This document shows, piece by piece, positions 23,215 through 34,005 of a stretch of DNA of 64,000 nucleotides. The notes below the pieces were generated by a model that had not been told where the DNA came from, ran no database searches, and worked only from the letters and a program-made list of their open reading frames with translations. The stretch spans positions 4,898,001 through 4,962,000 of the forward strand of contig OX637296.1 in the NCBI GenBank assembly GCA_951799445.1, given 5' to 3'. The DNA comes from Pseudisothecium myosuroides. Its lineage: Eukaryota > Streptophyta > Bryopsida > Hypnales > Lembophyllaceae. Made by a program: the position numbers and the translations under genes. Position 1 is the stretch's first letter. Each line of letters opens with the position of its first letter.

Positions 23215-24612
23215 TTTATTTCTTAGAGCATTTACAACTTGTAGAATTTTTTTGGCCTCCTTTTGGATAAAAATTCCATGACATTTGAGATTTTAGTTCT
23301 CTAAACTACAGGGCCTGGCTAATTCATTTTTTTTTCTTTCTCGTCACGTAGCGTATGAAACGATGCACTAAATTTAGTGCACCCATGAATTATTATTCCT
23401 TGGAGTATTTACAACTTGTACATTTTTTTGGGCCTTCATTTAGATACCAATTCTATGATATTTGAGATTTTAGTTCAATAAACTACAAGGCATGGCTAAT
23501 TCATTTTTTTTTCTTTCTCGTCACGTAGCATATGAAACGATGCACTAAATTTAGTGCACCCATGAATTATTATTCCTTGGAGTATTTACAACTTGTACAT
23601 TTTTTTTGGCCTTCTTTGGGATTCCAATTCCATGACATTTGAGATTTTAGTTCTCTAAACTACAGGGCAAGGCTAAATCAATTTTTTTTTCTTTCTCGTC
23701 GTACAAATAAGAGAATGGTGCACTAAATTTAGTGCACCCATGGATTATTATTCCTTGGAGTATTTACAACTTGTACATTTTTTTGGCCTTCTCTTGGATT
23801 CCAATTCCATGACATTTGAGATTTTAGTTCTCTAAACTACAGGGCATGGCCAATTGTTTATTTTTTCTTTCTCGTCGTGTATGTTATGAAACGGTGCACT
23901 AAATTTAGTGCACCCATGAATTATTATTTCTTGGAGTATTTACAACTTGTACATTTTTTTTGGCCTTCTTTTGGATTCCAATTCCATGACATTTGAGATT
24001 TTAGTTCTCTAAACTACAGGGCATGGCCAATTGTTTATTTTTTCTTTCTTGTCGTGTATGTTATGAAACGGTGCACTAAATTTAGTGCACCCATGAATTA
24101 TTATTTCTTGGAGTATTTACAACTTGTACATTTTTTTGGCCTTCTTTTGGATTCCAATTCCATGACATTTGAGATTTTAGTTCAATAAACTACAGGGCAT
24201 GGCCAATTGTTTATTTTTTCTTTCTCGTCGTGTATGTTATGAAACGGTGCACTAAATTTAGTGCACCCATGAATTATTATTTCTTGGAGTATTTACAACT
24301 TGTACATTTTTTTTGGCCTTCTTTTGGATACCAATTCCATGACATTTGAGATTTTAGTTCTCTAAACTACAGGGCATGGCCAATTGTTTATTTTTTCTTT
24401 CTGGTCGTGTATGTTATGAAACAGTGCACTAAATTTAGTGCACCCATGAATTATTATTTCTTGGAGTATTTACAACTTGTACATTTTTTTGTTCCTTGTT
24501 TTGGATGCCAATTTCATGACATTTGAGATTTTAGTTCTTTGAACCACAGTCTATAGGGCATGGCCGATGTTTTGTTTTCCTTTCTCGTTGTATATGTTAA
24601 AAAATGGGGCAC
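23215..24612. repeat. 177-bp satellite array, seven units with a perfect 20-bp palindrome
   Basis: Seven head-to-tail units plus partial ends. The marker TGCACTAAATTTAGTGCA starts at 23364, 23541, 23719, 23895, 24072, 24248 and 24425, giving spacings of 176-178 bp; a decayed eighth copy is near 24608. In most units the palindrome extends to GTGCACTAAATTTAGTGCAC (20 bp, perfect). Units share TTTACAACTTGTACATTTTT, a GGCCTTCTTTTGGAT-like block and ATGACATTTGAGATTTTAGT. Inner units are nearly identical; the outer ones are more diverged, as expected for unequal exchange. The period is close to one nucleosome repeat, like many plant satellites. Confidence 0.9.
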
Positions 24613-25907
24613 TAATTGTATGTGTTCAAAGTTCTAGTAGTTTTTAAAAAATCAAAAATCAAAACGTAATCTTTAATTTCACAACCGCCGTCTACTTAAA
24701 TGAATTAAAACCATTAATATGTTGAAAATCATAAGTGGAAGTGTTATGTCAAAGTCTTTGGATGTGGTAATAGGGTGTAGAGTTTGCAAATTGTGAACCC
24801 TATAAACCCAAATTTTTGAAATAAAAAATTCTAAACCCTAAATCCTAAACCCTAAACCCTAAGCCCTTGAAACGCTTGTCACTGGAGAATTAGCATTGGA
24901 TACCCTAAATTATTTTAGTTATCCTTACCAAGCATGCAAAATTTTAATGCTAATTTTAATGAAGATATCCTAAGATATCCTAAGATACTGCAGTAATTAC
25001 TGAAATTTAGGATGCACTGCACTTTTTAAGTAAAGTGTTGACTTTGGAGTGCCTTTAAAATACGCAGAGAATATTGTCAGATGTTGTTCGCTAGAAATTG
25101 TGAAAAAACCCAGAACTTTCAGATAGTGCAGAGTATTTACTAAAAATAAATAAATAAATAAATAAAAATTTAGACTTCACGTTTATTTTTGATTGAAGGG
25201 GGAATGTGCAGAGTACTTTTGACCCCATTCTGAGGACACGGGTGATGTAAAGTGAACAGCTGTATATGTGCCGTTTGATGAATACTTAAAAAAGGCGGCG
25301 GGAACCCAAACTTAGCATCCGGCTACTATAGCCCGCATGATGTTCAGAACTTTTGAAATTCTCTTTTGACCTTCCCGCCTTCTGCCTTCCCGCGAAGAAG
25401 TCCTCCACTTCCATCGTCGTCCGGTTGAGGTCATTCTTTCTCTGATTCTCGGATCGTTGTGTGCACCTCCGTATGCGTGCTGTCCATTTCTTGACCTGGC
25501 TTAGATTGTTGCATTTTGTTAAGGACACTTTGAGTGAACGCCGTGCTAGACTGTTGCAGAAGATTTTCTGGTGAAGGCGCTTGCCGTTGTGAGTACGTAA
25601 CGCACGATTCTTTAGTGTCTTCCATAATATTTCCCTATATTCAGTATTCATTCTCTTGTTGTACTACAGGGAAGTTCTTTAGGTGGAGAACAATTGCAAG
25701 AACTGCTGTGGGCTGAAAGTGAATGATATTTCCTGTTATAATTGTGAGTGTTGAATCATGCGTGCGATGGTTCAGTTCAGCTCTTTGTTTTCTTACATGT
25801 GTGCTTGTGAATGCAGAAATAGTTCCCTAATTTACCACCGTAAAAACCAGAACACAGTTCATTCCAATGTATGTAATGAGAGTCCCGTAAATCCCGGAAC
25901 GAGTCTG
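24613..25907. other. Spacer with telomere-type tract and GC-richer segment upstream of gene 2
   Basis: A (CCCTAAA)n tract lies at 24828-24868 and an (AAAT)n microsatellite at about 25145-25168. The repeated phrase AAGATATCCT occurs twice near 24963-24985. From 25280 to 25650 the sequence is GC-richer with overlapping minus-strand ORFs of 121 and 64 residues, neither of which I recognise. It may be the promoter or first exon of gene 2. Confidence 0.4.
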
Positions 25908-26705
25908 ACCGACCTGGAAGATTGTCGTTTCAAGTCGGGTCCACCTGAATCTAATAACAATCCGGGTGATAATAAGAGGGCACTATCTAGTATTAGTAAA
26001 TGGGACTGTTTATTCTATAAATAATTCAGGCCGGTTCGACCTGAATTTGAGAATCACAATATAAGATGATAATATCATTGATTGGAAGAGACAAGAGATT
26101 GTCATCCACTGTATCCATTCAGGTCGAGTCGACCTAAACACGGTAGATGACAGAGACCAAATCCGAGGAACATGATTGAAGGACAAGGATATTCTAGCGG
26201 GTAAAGGAACATGTTTTAGGTTGGATCCACCTGTATCGTAATCAATCCATAGTGTTTCAGAGTCAGAGTCTTATTCATGTACAGGATGACTTTTCATTGT
26301 CTGAATGAAAGTGCTGAATTTAATGTATTCTTCTTTGAGATTATCCATTCAGGTCGAGTCGATCTGAATGGTGTGCTTCGTCATCTTAGGTCGTGAGTAG
26401 TTTCATAACTATTTACAAGTGGGCACAACCTCCGAAATTCATCACCATAGATGCGTTCATTCCGGACTGGCACATTCATGTACCCAATGTCTTTCTATGT
26501 AAAGAACGAAGAGTGTTCATGTAATGAACGATGAAGCTTTATGTTTCAGGTCGATTCGACCTAAATGAGAGATTGACATTTTTTATGTTGGAGAGGCGAT
26601 GAGAGATGAGTACAGATGACGTTTCTTGGCAGAGATAAATCTAGAAATGCAAGTGATACACATTATGCTCATTGTTCTGCATTTAGGTCGAGCCGATCTG
26701 ATATT
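25908..26705. repeat. AGGTCGANTCGACCT near-palindromes, cluster 3 (upstream of gene 2)
   Basis: Copies or variants lie at about 25935, 26026, 26119, 26218, 26349, 26547 and 26682, spaced roughly 90-200 bp. Most read TTCAGGTCGANTCGACCTAA; the 25935 and 26218 copies have drifted to GGGTCCACCT and GGATCCACCT. This is the same family as around gene 3, which ties genes 2 and 3 together. The last copy is 110 bp before the gene-2 start codon. Confidence 0.75.
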
Positions 26706-26791
26706 CAGGAACTCTAATTTTACCGGCAAGTTGTCATCATTCTTTTCCCTTTTCCTTACCTTAGGTGGTGTTGTGAATGTTCACAGGTACG

Positions 26792-29700
26792 ATGGATCTC
26801 TCCACCATACTTGACGAGATTATGGGTGCATCCGACGATGAGGTCCAGAATCCTGAGGGATTGAATGTTGATGTTCTAGAGTGTGAGGGACTTCCGCGTC
26901 GCCTTTGGAATACAATGGTTGTCACTCTTTATAATGAGGCGGGAGTACTTGTTGGTGAAGGTACTTGCCATAGCGTTAATTGTGACTTGGTGCTTGGTGC
27001 CAACGGTCCTCTGGGAGACACTCATGTAGCTATCCACACTCGGGGGGGCACCTAGTATTTTACTACAAACCACGTGCGAACAAGTGGTTTCTAATGAACT
27101 ATAATTTCAACTTAAAATTTTGAGGGTTGCTTAATAATGACTATAGGTTTCTATTGCCAAAATTTCAAACTAAAATAATAGTTGAAATGATTTGTACAAG
27201 AGGTTGAAAATGGCCTAAAACGGCATGTTTTTCAACTCAAATATTTATAGAGATCACATTTAGATGACCATTGCATCAATACTCAAGTCAAAATGAACTT
27301 TCAATAGAGAGCTATTTTTAGGAATTTTTTGTTCATTTTTTAGACAATTTTTTAGGATATAATATAGGGGTGTGAAAGTTATTTCTCAATTGTACAGTGT
27401 ATCTAATTACTTCAAAAAATTTTAACTAATTATCATTAACAAATAAAAATATCAATAATTCAAAACATAAATTTTTGAAGTAGGAAAATCTAGTCATATT
27501 TTTTTTATTTCATTTTATTTAAATTTTAGAATATAATATAGGGGGTCCAAAGTTTTGTTCGCACGTGTTTTCTAATGGACACTCTAAGTGACCCCCCCGA
27601 GTGTCCACATTTCGAAGATACATTCCGTTGAGCATATGCCGCAGGAGAGGGTGTGCTCCTTACTAGCCTGGCCTATTCATCTAGTCCATTGCCGTGGTGC
27701 AAGCCTTCGTGACCATGAGGCCCGTGACAAGTTCAACATTCATTAAGCGGCTCTCTTGAACCCGCCATCTATGACGTCTTCTCGACCGTATACAAGTACC
27801 GTTCGGAATCCTCCTCGACAAACTTCTATCAAAACGAAGGATCTTCTTACTCAAGACTCCATCAATGCGGTGTCCAGCAAAGTCTGCTGCACCCAAAATT
27901 GCATTCAGCCATTTCCGAGGGAGAAGATTTGTGCATTTCGCGAACGTATGTACCGGAATTCAACATTCAAGCATAGAGCCTTCATGAAGACTGAAGTACA
28001 CAGGCAGGTCCATCGTGATGTACGCGGGAGAAGGATGGTGATGGTTGAAGAAATACCTGTGTGTATGCAAGCATGGATGCATATTTCCGGGGTCCCGAAG
28101 TCCACATTCTTCCGCTATCAAGGACACATGAAGGATCGTCGAGAAGCGATGCATCACGGGAATACGGGATTGCTGAAGCCAAGGAAACACACTCAACAAG
28201 CTACTGCTACGTTGAAGTGCATCCTTGACAAGGAGGCCGATCACATGCCACATCGTACGCAAACCATGAAGTCTGGAGAGAAGGTGGTGTCTATGTGTCT
28301 GCCCCCTACCTTTCAATGGAAGGGAAGAATGAAGGAAATCAATGATGCCAATGCTGCCTTCGGATTGGTTGCAGTGTCAACTTCGAACTTAAGCAAAATC
28401 AGATCTTCTAGGTTCTCAGAGTACGAGGTGAAGAAGCCTGGAGACAACTTTGCTCGTTGCGCAAAATGTGACAGATTGCAAGAGTTGAGGAAGGGTGCTC
28501 TTGCTGGCTCTGAAACTGCTCTAATGTATTCACAGCAATTAGACAAACATTTGGCTGTTGCTCGTGCTCATCGGGAGTTATACTATGCAAACCGTTATCG
28601 GTCGCATATGTTTCCACACGAGTGCCTTACAATCATGCACGACAAGCTGGATCATTCCAAAACCGCTTGTCCGATTTTTTCCCACAAGAGTAAAGACACT
28701 GATGGCTTGACAAAGTTGCCAGTGACTGTCATTGGCATGATTGCACATGGGCACGCTGATGTGAGGTATGCACATTATGGTTTGGATCTATTTCCCCATG
28801 ATTCGAACTATACCATTGGTTCGATGGCGAAGTTGCTGCGGGATTTAGAATTGCCACCGAAGTCGTCTTCTTGGGAGTTGTTTGTGGGGTCGAGGTCGAC
28901 AAATTTGTTTAAGGCTGTGTTGAAGGGTGCGGAGATGTGCAAAGCATTGCTTCCTCCACCGCTGATTACTTTAGTTCCAGCAACACCATTGCCACCCATT
29001 CTCAATGTGCAGATGGACAATGCCACCGGGGACAACAAGAATAGATTTTTTTTTTGTTTCCGGTCTCTACTTGTTGCAAATAAGATCTTCCGTGAAGTGT
29101 ATGTGAACTTCATAATTGTGGGTCATACACACAACGACATTGATGCATTATTCGGGAGATGGAGCATGCAGTTGAAGAAAGAGAATTTCTCTACTGTTCC
29201 TGCACTTATGAAGTCATTCATGGATGTCGAATCCATCCCCACTATCCCTCACCTTATAGAAGAGGTGCCCGATTTCAAGGGTTTCATTGAAGATGCGTTA
29301 GTGGACGGTGCAGACACCCTCGTTGGACATACAATACCACAACAAGTGAAGTTCTACCTAGATTCAACGGGGTGTCCAGTCATGAAGTACAAATTGAAAT
29401 GCACTGATGTAGACTGGTCAGGGGCAAATGGTAGAGGCCTTAAGTTGTGGAAAGAAGATGATGAAGGACGAAGTTTGTGGCCGCGTGGTGTACCCTTGCC
29501 AGTTCCGCAAAGGGCAATGAAAGGCGAGCAAGACATTGTGAAAGGTTTGTCTACTTTTATGAAGTATTGGGAGAACTTGTGCAATGCGGACGTCATTGGA
29601 GAATGCCGACGGCGCTACGAGCATGTGGTGCACTACTGGCGTGATGTGAAGATGGCTTTGCAGGAACCACTGCCTGAAACTAGTGTTCTGAAGGATGGTT

Positions 29701-30218
29701 TCTGGCCGACTACTCGAGTTCAAGCAACTGAAGCCGATCAGTTTAATGAACACGGCGATGATCGCGAGGAGTTTGGACAAGATGATGCATATGTCAGGCC
29801 ATTACGGGGTCGCCCACCACCATCGTTCAGGGTGGGTCGAGATCTCTTCAAAGACTATTTTGTTGTGTTTTTTCCCGCAGACAATGACTTGCATCCAGTT
29901 TGGATTGCAAGGGCGTTGTCTGATCCTTTCGTGGATCCGCAGAATCCAAATTGCGTGCTCATTCAATACTTTCGTCCAACAGTAAGAAATCAGGATGTTC
30001 AAGACTTCTACACTGGATGGGACAACGAAGGAGGTTTGTTTTGGGAAATTGATGCTGATGAACCGACAATTTGGCAACACACTGATGCTATTATGACAGC
30101 GTGGAAGTCTCGTACCCAAAAAACTACGGAAGAGTGCACAATTTTGATTCCTGTTGCTCAAATTGAAGTCATCAAGCAGAGTTTGGCAAACGAGGCTTCG
30201 TCTTCAACGCAGCGGTAG
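26792..30218 (+). pseudogene. DUF7869-type, transposase-like protein (gene 2), broken by a MITE and a nonsense codon
   Basis: I place the start at the ATG at 26792, just after the acceptor-like TGTTCACAG. Coding sequence runs to 27038, is interrupted by a hAT-type MITE (27039-27601), and resumes in frame at 27610 once the element and one target-site copy are discounted. It then ends at 30218, about 951 codons in all. A TAA at 27744-27746 interrupts the frame where gene 1 has CAG; after it the frame is open for 820 residues. Conserved motifs match gene 1: a Cys-rich patch, a CxxC pair, MHDKLDHSK, QMDNATGDNKNR and GHTHNDIDALFGRW. The open distal part argues that inactivation is recent, or that a shorter product starting after the stop is still made. 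The AGGTCGANTCGACCT motifs upstream and the 3' block at 30597 suggest it belongs to the same kind of element as genes 1 and 3. Overall divergence from gene 1 is substantial, so the two are not a recent duplicate pair. Confidence 0.75.
27039..27601. mobile_element. hAT-type MITE, copy 1, inserted in gene 2
   Basis: The 563-bp element starts CTCGGGGGGGCAC and ends GTGACCCCCCCGAG. It is flanked by an 8-bp target-site duplication, TATCCACA at 27031-27038 and TGTCCACA at 27602-27609 (one mismatch). Eight-bp duplications are typical of the hAT superfamily. A subterminal inverted repeat, CACGTGCGAACAA and TTGTTCGCACGTG, lies just inside the ends. There is no ORF. A copy at 32394-32957 is almost identical, differing at only a handful of positions by eye, so both moved recently. 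Confidence 0.9.
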
Positions 30219-30596
30219 ACCGGTGGTTTTATGAGAGTCGAAGTACGTTGTTAGCTATATGTTATAGAGTGCTATTTGGTTTTTATATGTCTACAATATG
30301 CTTTCACATGATTGTAAGGGAAGCATTATATTTTGTTTTCTCATATAGATGAGAGGTTGTTGTTTTAGGGTTATCAATGTTTTAGTAATGATTTCTATAG
30401 GTACAACTAGAGTTATATATATCTAGTGGATAATACATATTTTCTTGATGTGTTTGCAAACTCCATATTGCAATCAATATGTAGACCGTATTAATGTATT
30501 TGGTATTACATTTAATGTTTGCTTCGTTGTGGAGTATATGGAGTTTTTGACAAAAAACGATGCAATATTTAGTTCAAGACACATATTGTTTGAAAG
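30219..30596. other. AT-rich 3' flank of gene 2
   Basis: Non-coding AT-rich sequence between the gene-2 stop and the shared 3' block, probably 3' UTR. No ORF or repeat of note. Confidence 0.45.
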
Positions 30597-30755
30597 ACTC
30601 TCATTTTAATGGAAATTGCTACTTTGAAAGTATTATAATATGTGATTATAGAGCTAAAGTGAAGCCCATTTTGATTCACTCATTGAGCCTTTGAAGGCCT
30701 AATATTAATTTGAGAGGGCCCCACCCTCCCATTTTAATGAATATAATGTTTATAG
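30597..30755 (+). repeat. 3' block shared by genes 1 and 2 (gene-2 copy)
   Basis: It starts CTCTCATTTTAATGGAAATT, followed about 110 bp later by AATTTGAGAGGG, then CCCTCCCATTTTAATGAATA. The order and spacing match 15383-15540. The inner halves can fold into a hairpin, as in the gene-1 copy. Confidence 0.55.
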
Positions 30756-31195
30756 ATTTCAAACAATATAGTTTGAAGTCTAGGACAAGTATACCTTTTA
30801 GATTGCATAGTCTAAATGTAAAAGATCCAAGTTTGTAGAATATTGTTGTTTTAACAAAATATCCGTTTACCTTACAATATGACAGTTTACTATTGCTTAA
30901 ATGGAAATTGCTTTCTACTACAAAAATAACTACATAGAAGAAAGAAATCTTGGTGTTTTGAAGATTTCGGGACCAAAAGTATAATTGTAGAGCAATCCCT
31001 TCTTTTTCCTTTGTTTTTCACACAAATTCAAACTCCTTTTGACATAGAGATAATTGTAATGTATGGTGTATGTATGGTATGTTCGCACTAGGGGTTGGGG
31101 ATGATGGTTGGAATGTGAATCCGGTTGAAAAGTAGGTCTAAATTCATTTCTAAGATCCTCGGTAACAACACTCTTTAACACCAAGTGCAAACATA
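30756..31195. other. AT-rich spacer
   Basis: No supported gene. A 92-residue minus-strand ORF at 30930-31208 is low-complexity and runs into the putative terminus at 31196, so I do not accept it. Confidence 0.4.
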
Positions 31196-32362
31196 CAGTG
31201 ACTCCCAAAAGTAATTGGCCACCTTAAAAACTGCTCTCATAAATTGAGAAATTAGAATTTTGAAGTGAAATTTAGACATGTTGTTGTACAAAAGGAACTT
31301 TACCATCATGTGTAATTTCACTTCAAATGGACTATACTTAGACCTATTATTAATTGAATGAAATTTTCTTCAAAAAAAACACTCTTTGTGAGAAGTCAAA
31401 ATGTCCGATTTTTTTATAGGAAGAATGTACATCTTAACAAGAATCACATGTCACAAGTTTCATGAATTTTGGATTTTTATTGATTGAGATCTAATTGATT
31501 GAAATTTGACCCCAAAATTTTGTTTTATTAATTTTTCACTCCATAAATTGCAAAAAAATATATTTTTGATATATATAATTATTTTACGTTGTTCTAAATT
31601 TTTATTTTATGTCTCCACCTCCAAATGAACTCAATTTGTGAAATTCAATATTCCAGAATGTAGATTTATGCCTCTGAATTCTAACTTTAATATAGATTTT
31701 AGTCTCCATAATCAATACAATTCATAGCTTTTGGAAGCTGAAATTTGACAAATATATATTTGTACATTTCAGGATTTTTAGTCTAGACCGTCTTTTAGAT
31801 TTCAAGAGTTCAAAACATTAGTAATATGTAGACTTCATTTGTTTGAACATTTTATAATTCTATATATTGTAAAACTTCTTAGATTTTAAAAATGTACAAA
31901 CCTTGAAACATTAGATTTTTGTGAATGGAATTCATTGCCCTGGAAATTGACAACTTACAAGTCTTATGTGTCCAACCTCATGATACCCTTGCCAATCGAT
32001 ATGGGACAATTGCATCTTCTAAAATCTACCCAATATTAGGTGGAAACAACACTGAAATGTAAGATGTGTCAATGTGTTGCAAAGTCTACCAATTTGGATT
32101 GCACATGGGAGATTTGGATGAAAATCCCTGCAAAGAAAACCCACAATTTTCTTTTGCTTAGAAATTCTTTGAAGATCCCTCCATGGTGACATTAGAACAT
32201 CAAGAAACATAGAAACTAAGAAAAACTAGCTTGGAAAAACTGATGGAATCTCTAAACTTGTCGCAAAGAATTCGAAAAGAGTCCGCTATGTCAACAAAAT
32301 TGAATTCACAAACAAGCTTCAACTTGAAAATGGTTGAAATATGAAGAAGAAGGACCATCGGT
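31196..32362 (-). mobile_element. Possible very decayed Tc1/mariner-like element
   Basis: The sequence at 31196 reads TACAGTGACTCCCAAAAGTA, which looks like a Tc1-type terminus following TA. I cannot find the matching inverted end. On the minus strand between 32150 and 31900 a broken reading contains fragments such as RAMNSIHKNL that might correspond to the conserved PDLNPIENLW region of Tc1/mariner transposases, but stops and frameshifts make this weak. The rest of the stretch is AT-rich and unassigned. Confidence 0.25.
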
Positions 32363-32393
32363 AAGGTAACAGGCTCTGAAATGGCACAGGTTC

Positions 32394-32957
32394 CTCGGGG
32401 GGGGCACCTAATATTTTACTACAAACCACGTGCGAACAAGTGGTTTCTAATGAACTATAATTTCAACTTAAAATTTTGAGGGTTGCTTAATAATGACTAT
32501 AGGTTTCTATTGCCAAAATTTCAAACTAAAATAATAGTTGAAATGATTTGTACAAGAGGTTGAAAATGGCCTAAAACGGCATGTTTTTCAACTCAAATAT
32601 TTATAGAGATCACATTTAGATGACCATTGCATCAATACTCAAGTCAAAATGAACTTTCAATAGAGAGCTATTTTTAGGAATTTTTTGTTCATTTTTTAGA
32701 CAATTTTTTAGGATATAATATAGGGGTGTGAAAGTTATTTCTCAATTGTACAGTGTATCTAATTACTTCAAAAATTTGTAACTAATTATCATTAACAAAT
32801 AAAAATATCAATAATTCAAAACATAAATTTTTGAAGTAGGAAAATCTAGTCATGTTTTTTTTATTTCATTTTATTTAAATTTTAGGATATAATATAGGGG
32901 GTCCAAAGTTTTGTTCGCACGTGTTTTCTAATGGACACTCTAAGTGACCCCCCCGAG
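32394..32957. mobile_element. hAT-type MITE, copy 2
   Basis: A 564-bp element with the same ends and interior as the copy in gene 2. It is flanked by a perfect 8-bp target-site duplication, ACAGGTTC (32386-32393 and 32958-32965). The host sequence is the terminal part of TA-target MITE copy B. Near-identity with copy 1 implies a recent burst and that a hAT transposase able to move it was present elsewhere in the genome. Confidence 0.92.
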
Positions 32958-33067
32958 ACAGGTTCTAAAATCGCCCACCCTTTTCAAATGTACACTGCTT
33001 GTACATGTAACTATTTCATAGACTTCAGCGATGTATAAACAGTGTACATTTTAGAGGGTGGACAATT

Positions 33068-34005
33068 TTAACCCCTAAAGGACCATTGTCCCTACGGGGG
33101 ACAAATGCGTTTTCGGGCAGGTACCTACGAGCTGAAATTTTCTCCTGATTTTCTTAAAACTTTTTTTGGAGGTAGAAAAGCTGATTAGCTTCAAGGAAAT
33201 ATAATTTTTTTCACAATCGGTGCCCGGGAAAAAAAGTTATGATCATATAAGCTCAAAACAAGGGACGAGGGGGCAACTCGGGCAGCACAAAAAAAATGGA
33301 CAAAAATTGGAATTTTTCTTTTTGATATTTTTTTTCTCATAGATTATATTTTTGGCTATCTGGAAAGCTTTGATTCATTTCATTTGGATATGTTATGAGA
33401 AAGTTATGGACATTCTTGTTTTTTGGGCAATTAAAGCATCTTCTTGAAAAAAATAACTTTAGGATTCAATTCTGAATGCAATTTTTCAAATTTTTCAATT
33501 TTTTTTTTTGCATGGTCTAGTTTACTAGTAGAACAATCTCACCATTGGGATTAGTGCATTTTAATTCCATCTAAAATATATGAATATTTTAGAATTTCCT
33601 TCTATCTTGTACCTACATCTACTTAACAATTTTTTTAAGAATGATAATTAAGTTTTTTTGAACTTTTTTTTTCTAGACTCTCAACTCAATTTTCCACTAT
33701 AACAATTAAAACCTCAAAACTCTGTAGTGCAAAAATTTTAAGTTAAAAATGTTTAGAGTCAAAAAATCTAGTCCCGCAATGTGCTGAAAAACTTGTATTT
33801 TTTACTTTAAATGCAAATATCTTGCAATTTGTGTGGTCGAAATTCTAAAAAAAATTCCACACATTCTTATACTAGTTAGGTGTAAGATCCTACAGTGGAT
33901 GTGAAAAAAAAAACATTTTTCAAATTTTTTTACTCTTTGCTATAGAAATGACAGTTTTCAAGTGTTTTTTTGGCAAAAAAAAGGCCTTGGTCCTTTAGGG
34001 GTTAA
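33068..34005. mobile_element. Non-autonomous TTAA element, family 2 (piggyBac-type MITE)
   Basis: The termini are CCCCTAAAGGACCA and its reverse complement TGGTCCTTTAGGGG, flanked by TTAA at 33068-33071 and 34002-34005, with about 930 bp between. The host is TA-target MITE copy B. The matching place in copy C reads CATTAAAAGCGACCA, with one TTAA and no insertion, so an uninterrupted site is available for comparison. TTAA duplication with a CCC-type terminus is the piggyBac signature. The interior is AT-rich, without an ORF. Degenerate relatives occur at 51346-51560, 53340-53700 and 53980-54400. The first five terminal bases are shared with family 1. Confidence 0.8.

Noticed and set aside
23215..24612. 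CRISPR-like array, because a short palindrome recurs at regular spacing
   Set aside because: The spacers are homologous to each other, the period is 177 bp, and the context is eukaryotic; it is a satellite.
25286..25651. 121-residue minus-strand ORF upstream of gene 2
   Set aside because: Basic and Ser/Arg-rich, overlapped by a second open frame, with no recognisable motif. Kept only as a possible leader region.
27039..27601. The MITE in gene 2 acting as a spliced intron
   Set aside because: No GT-AG pair at the element edges would restore the frame, and a separate nonsense codon lies 135 bp downstream.
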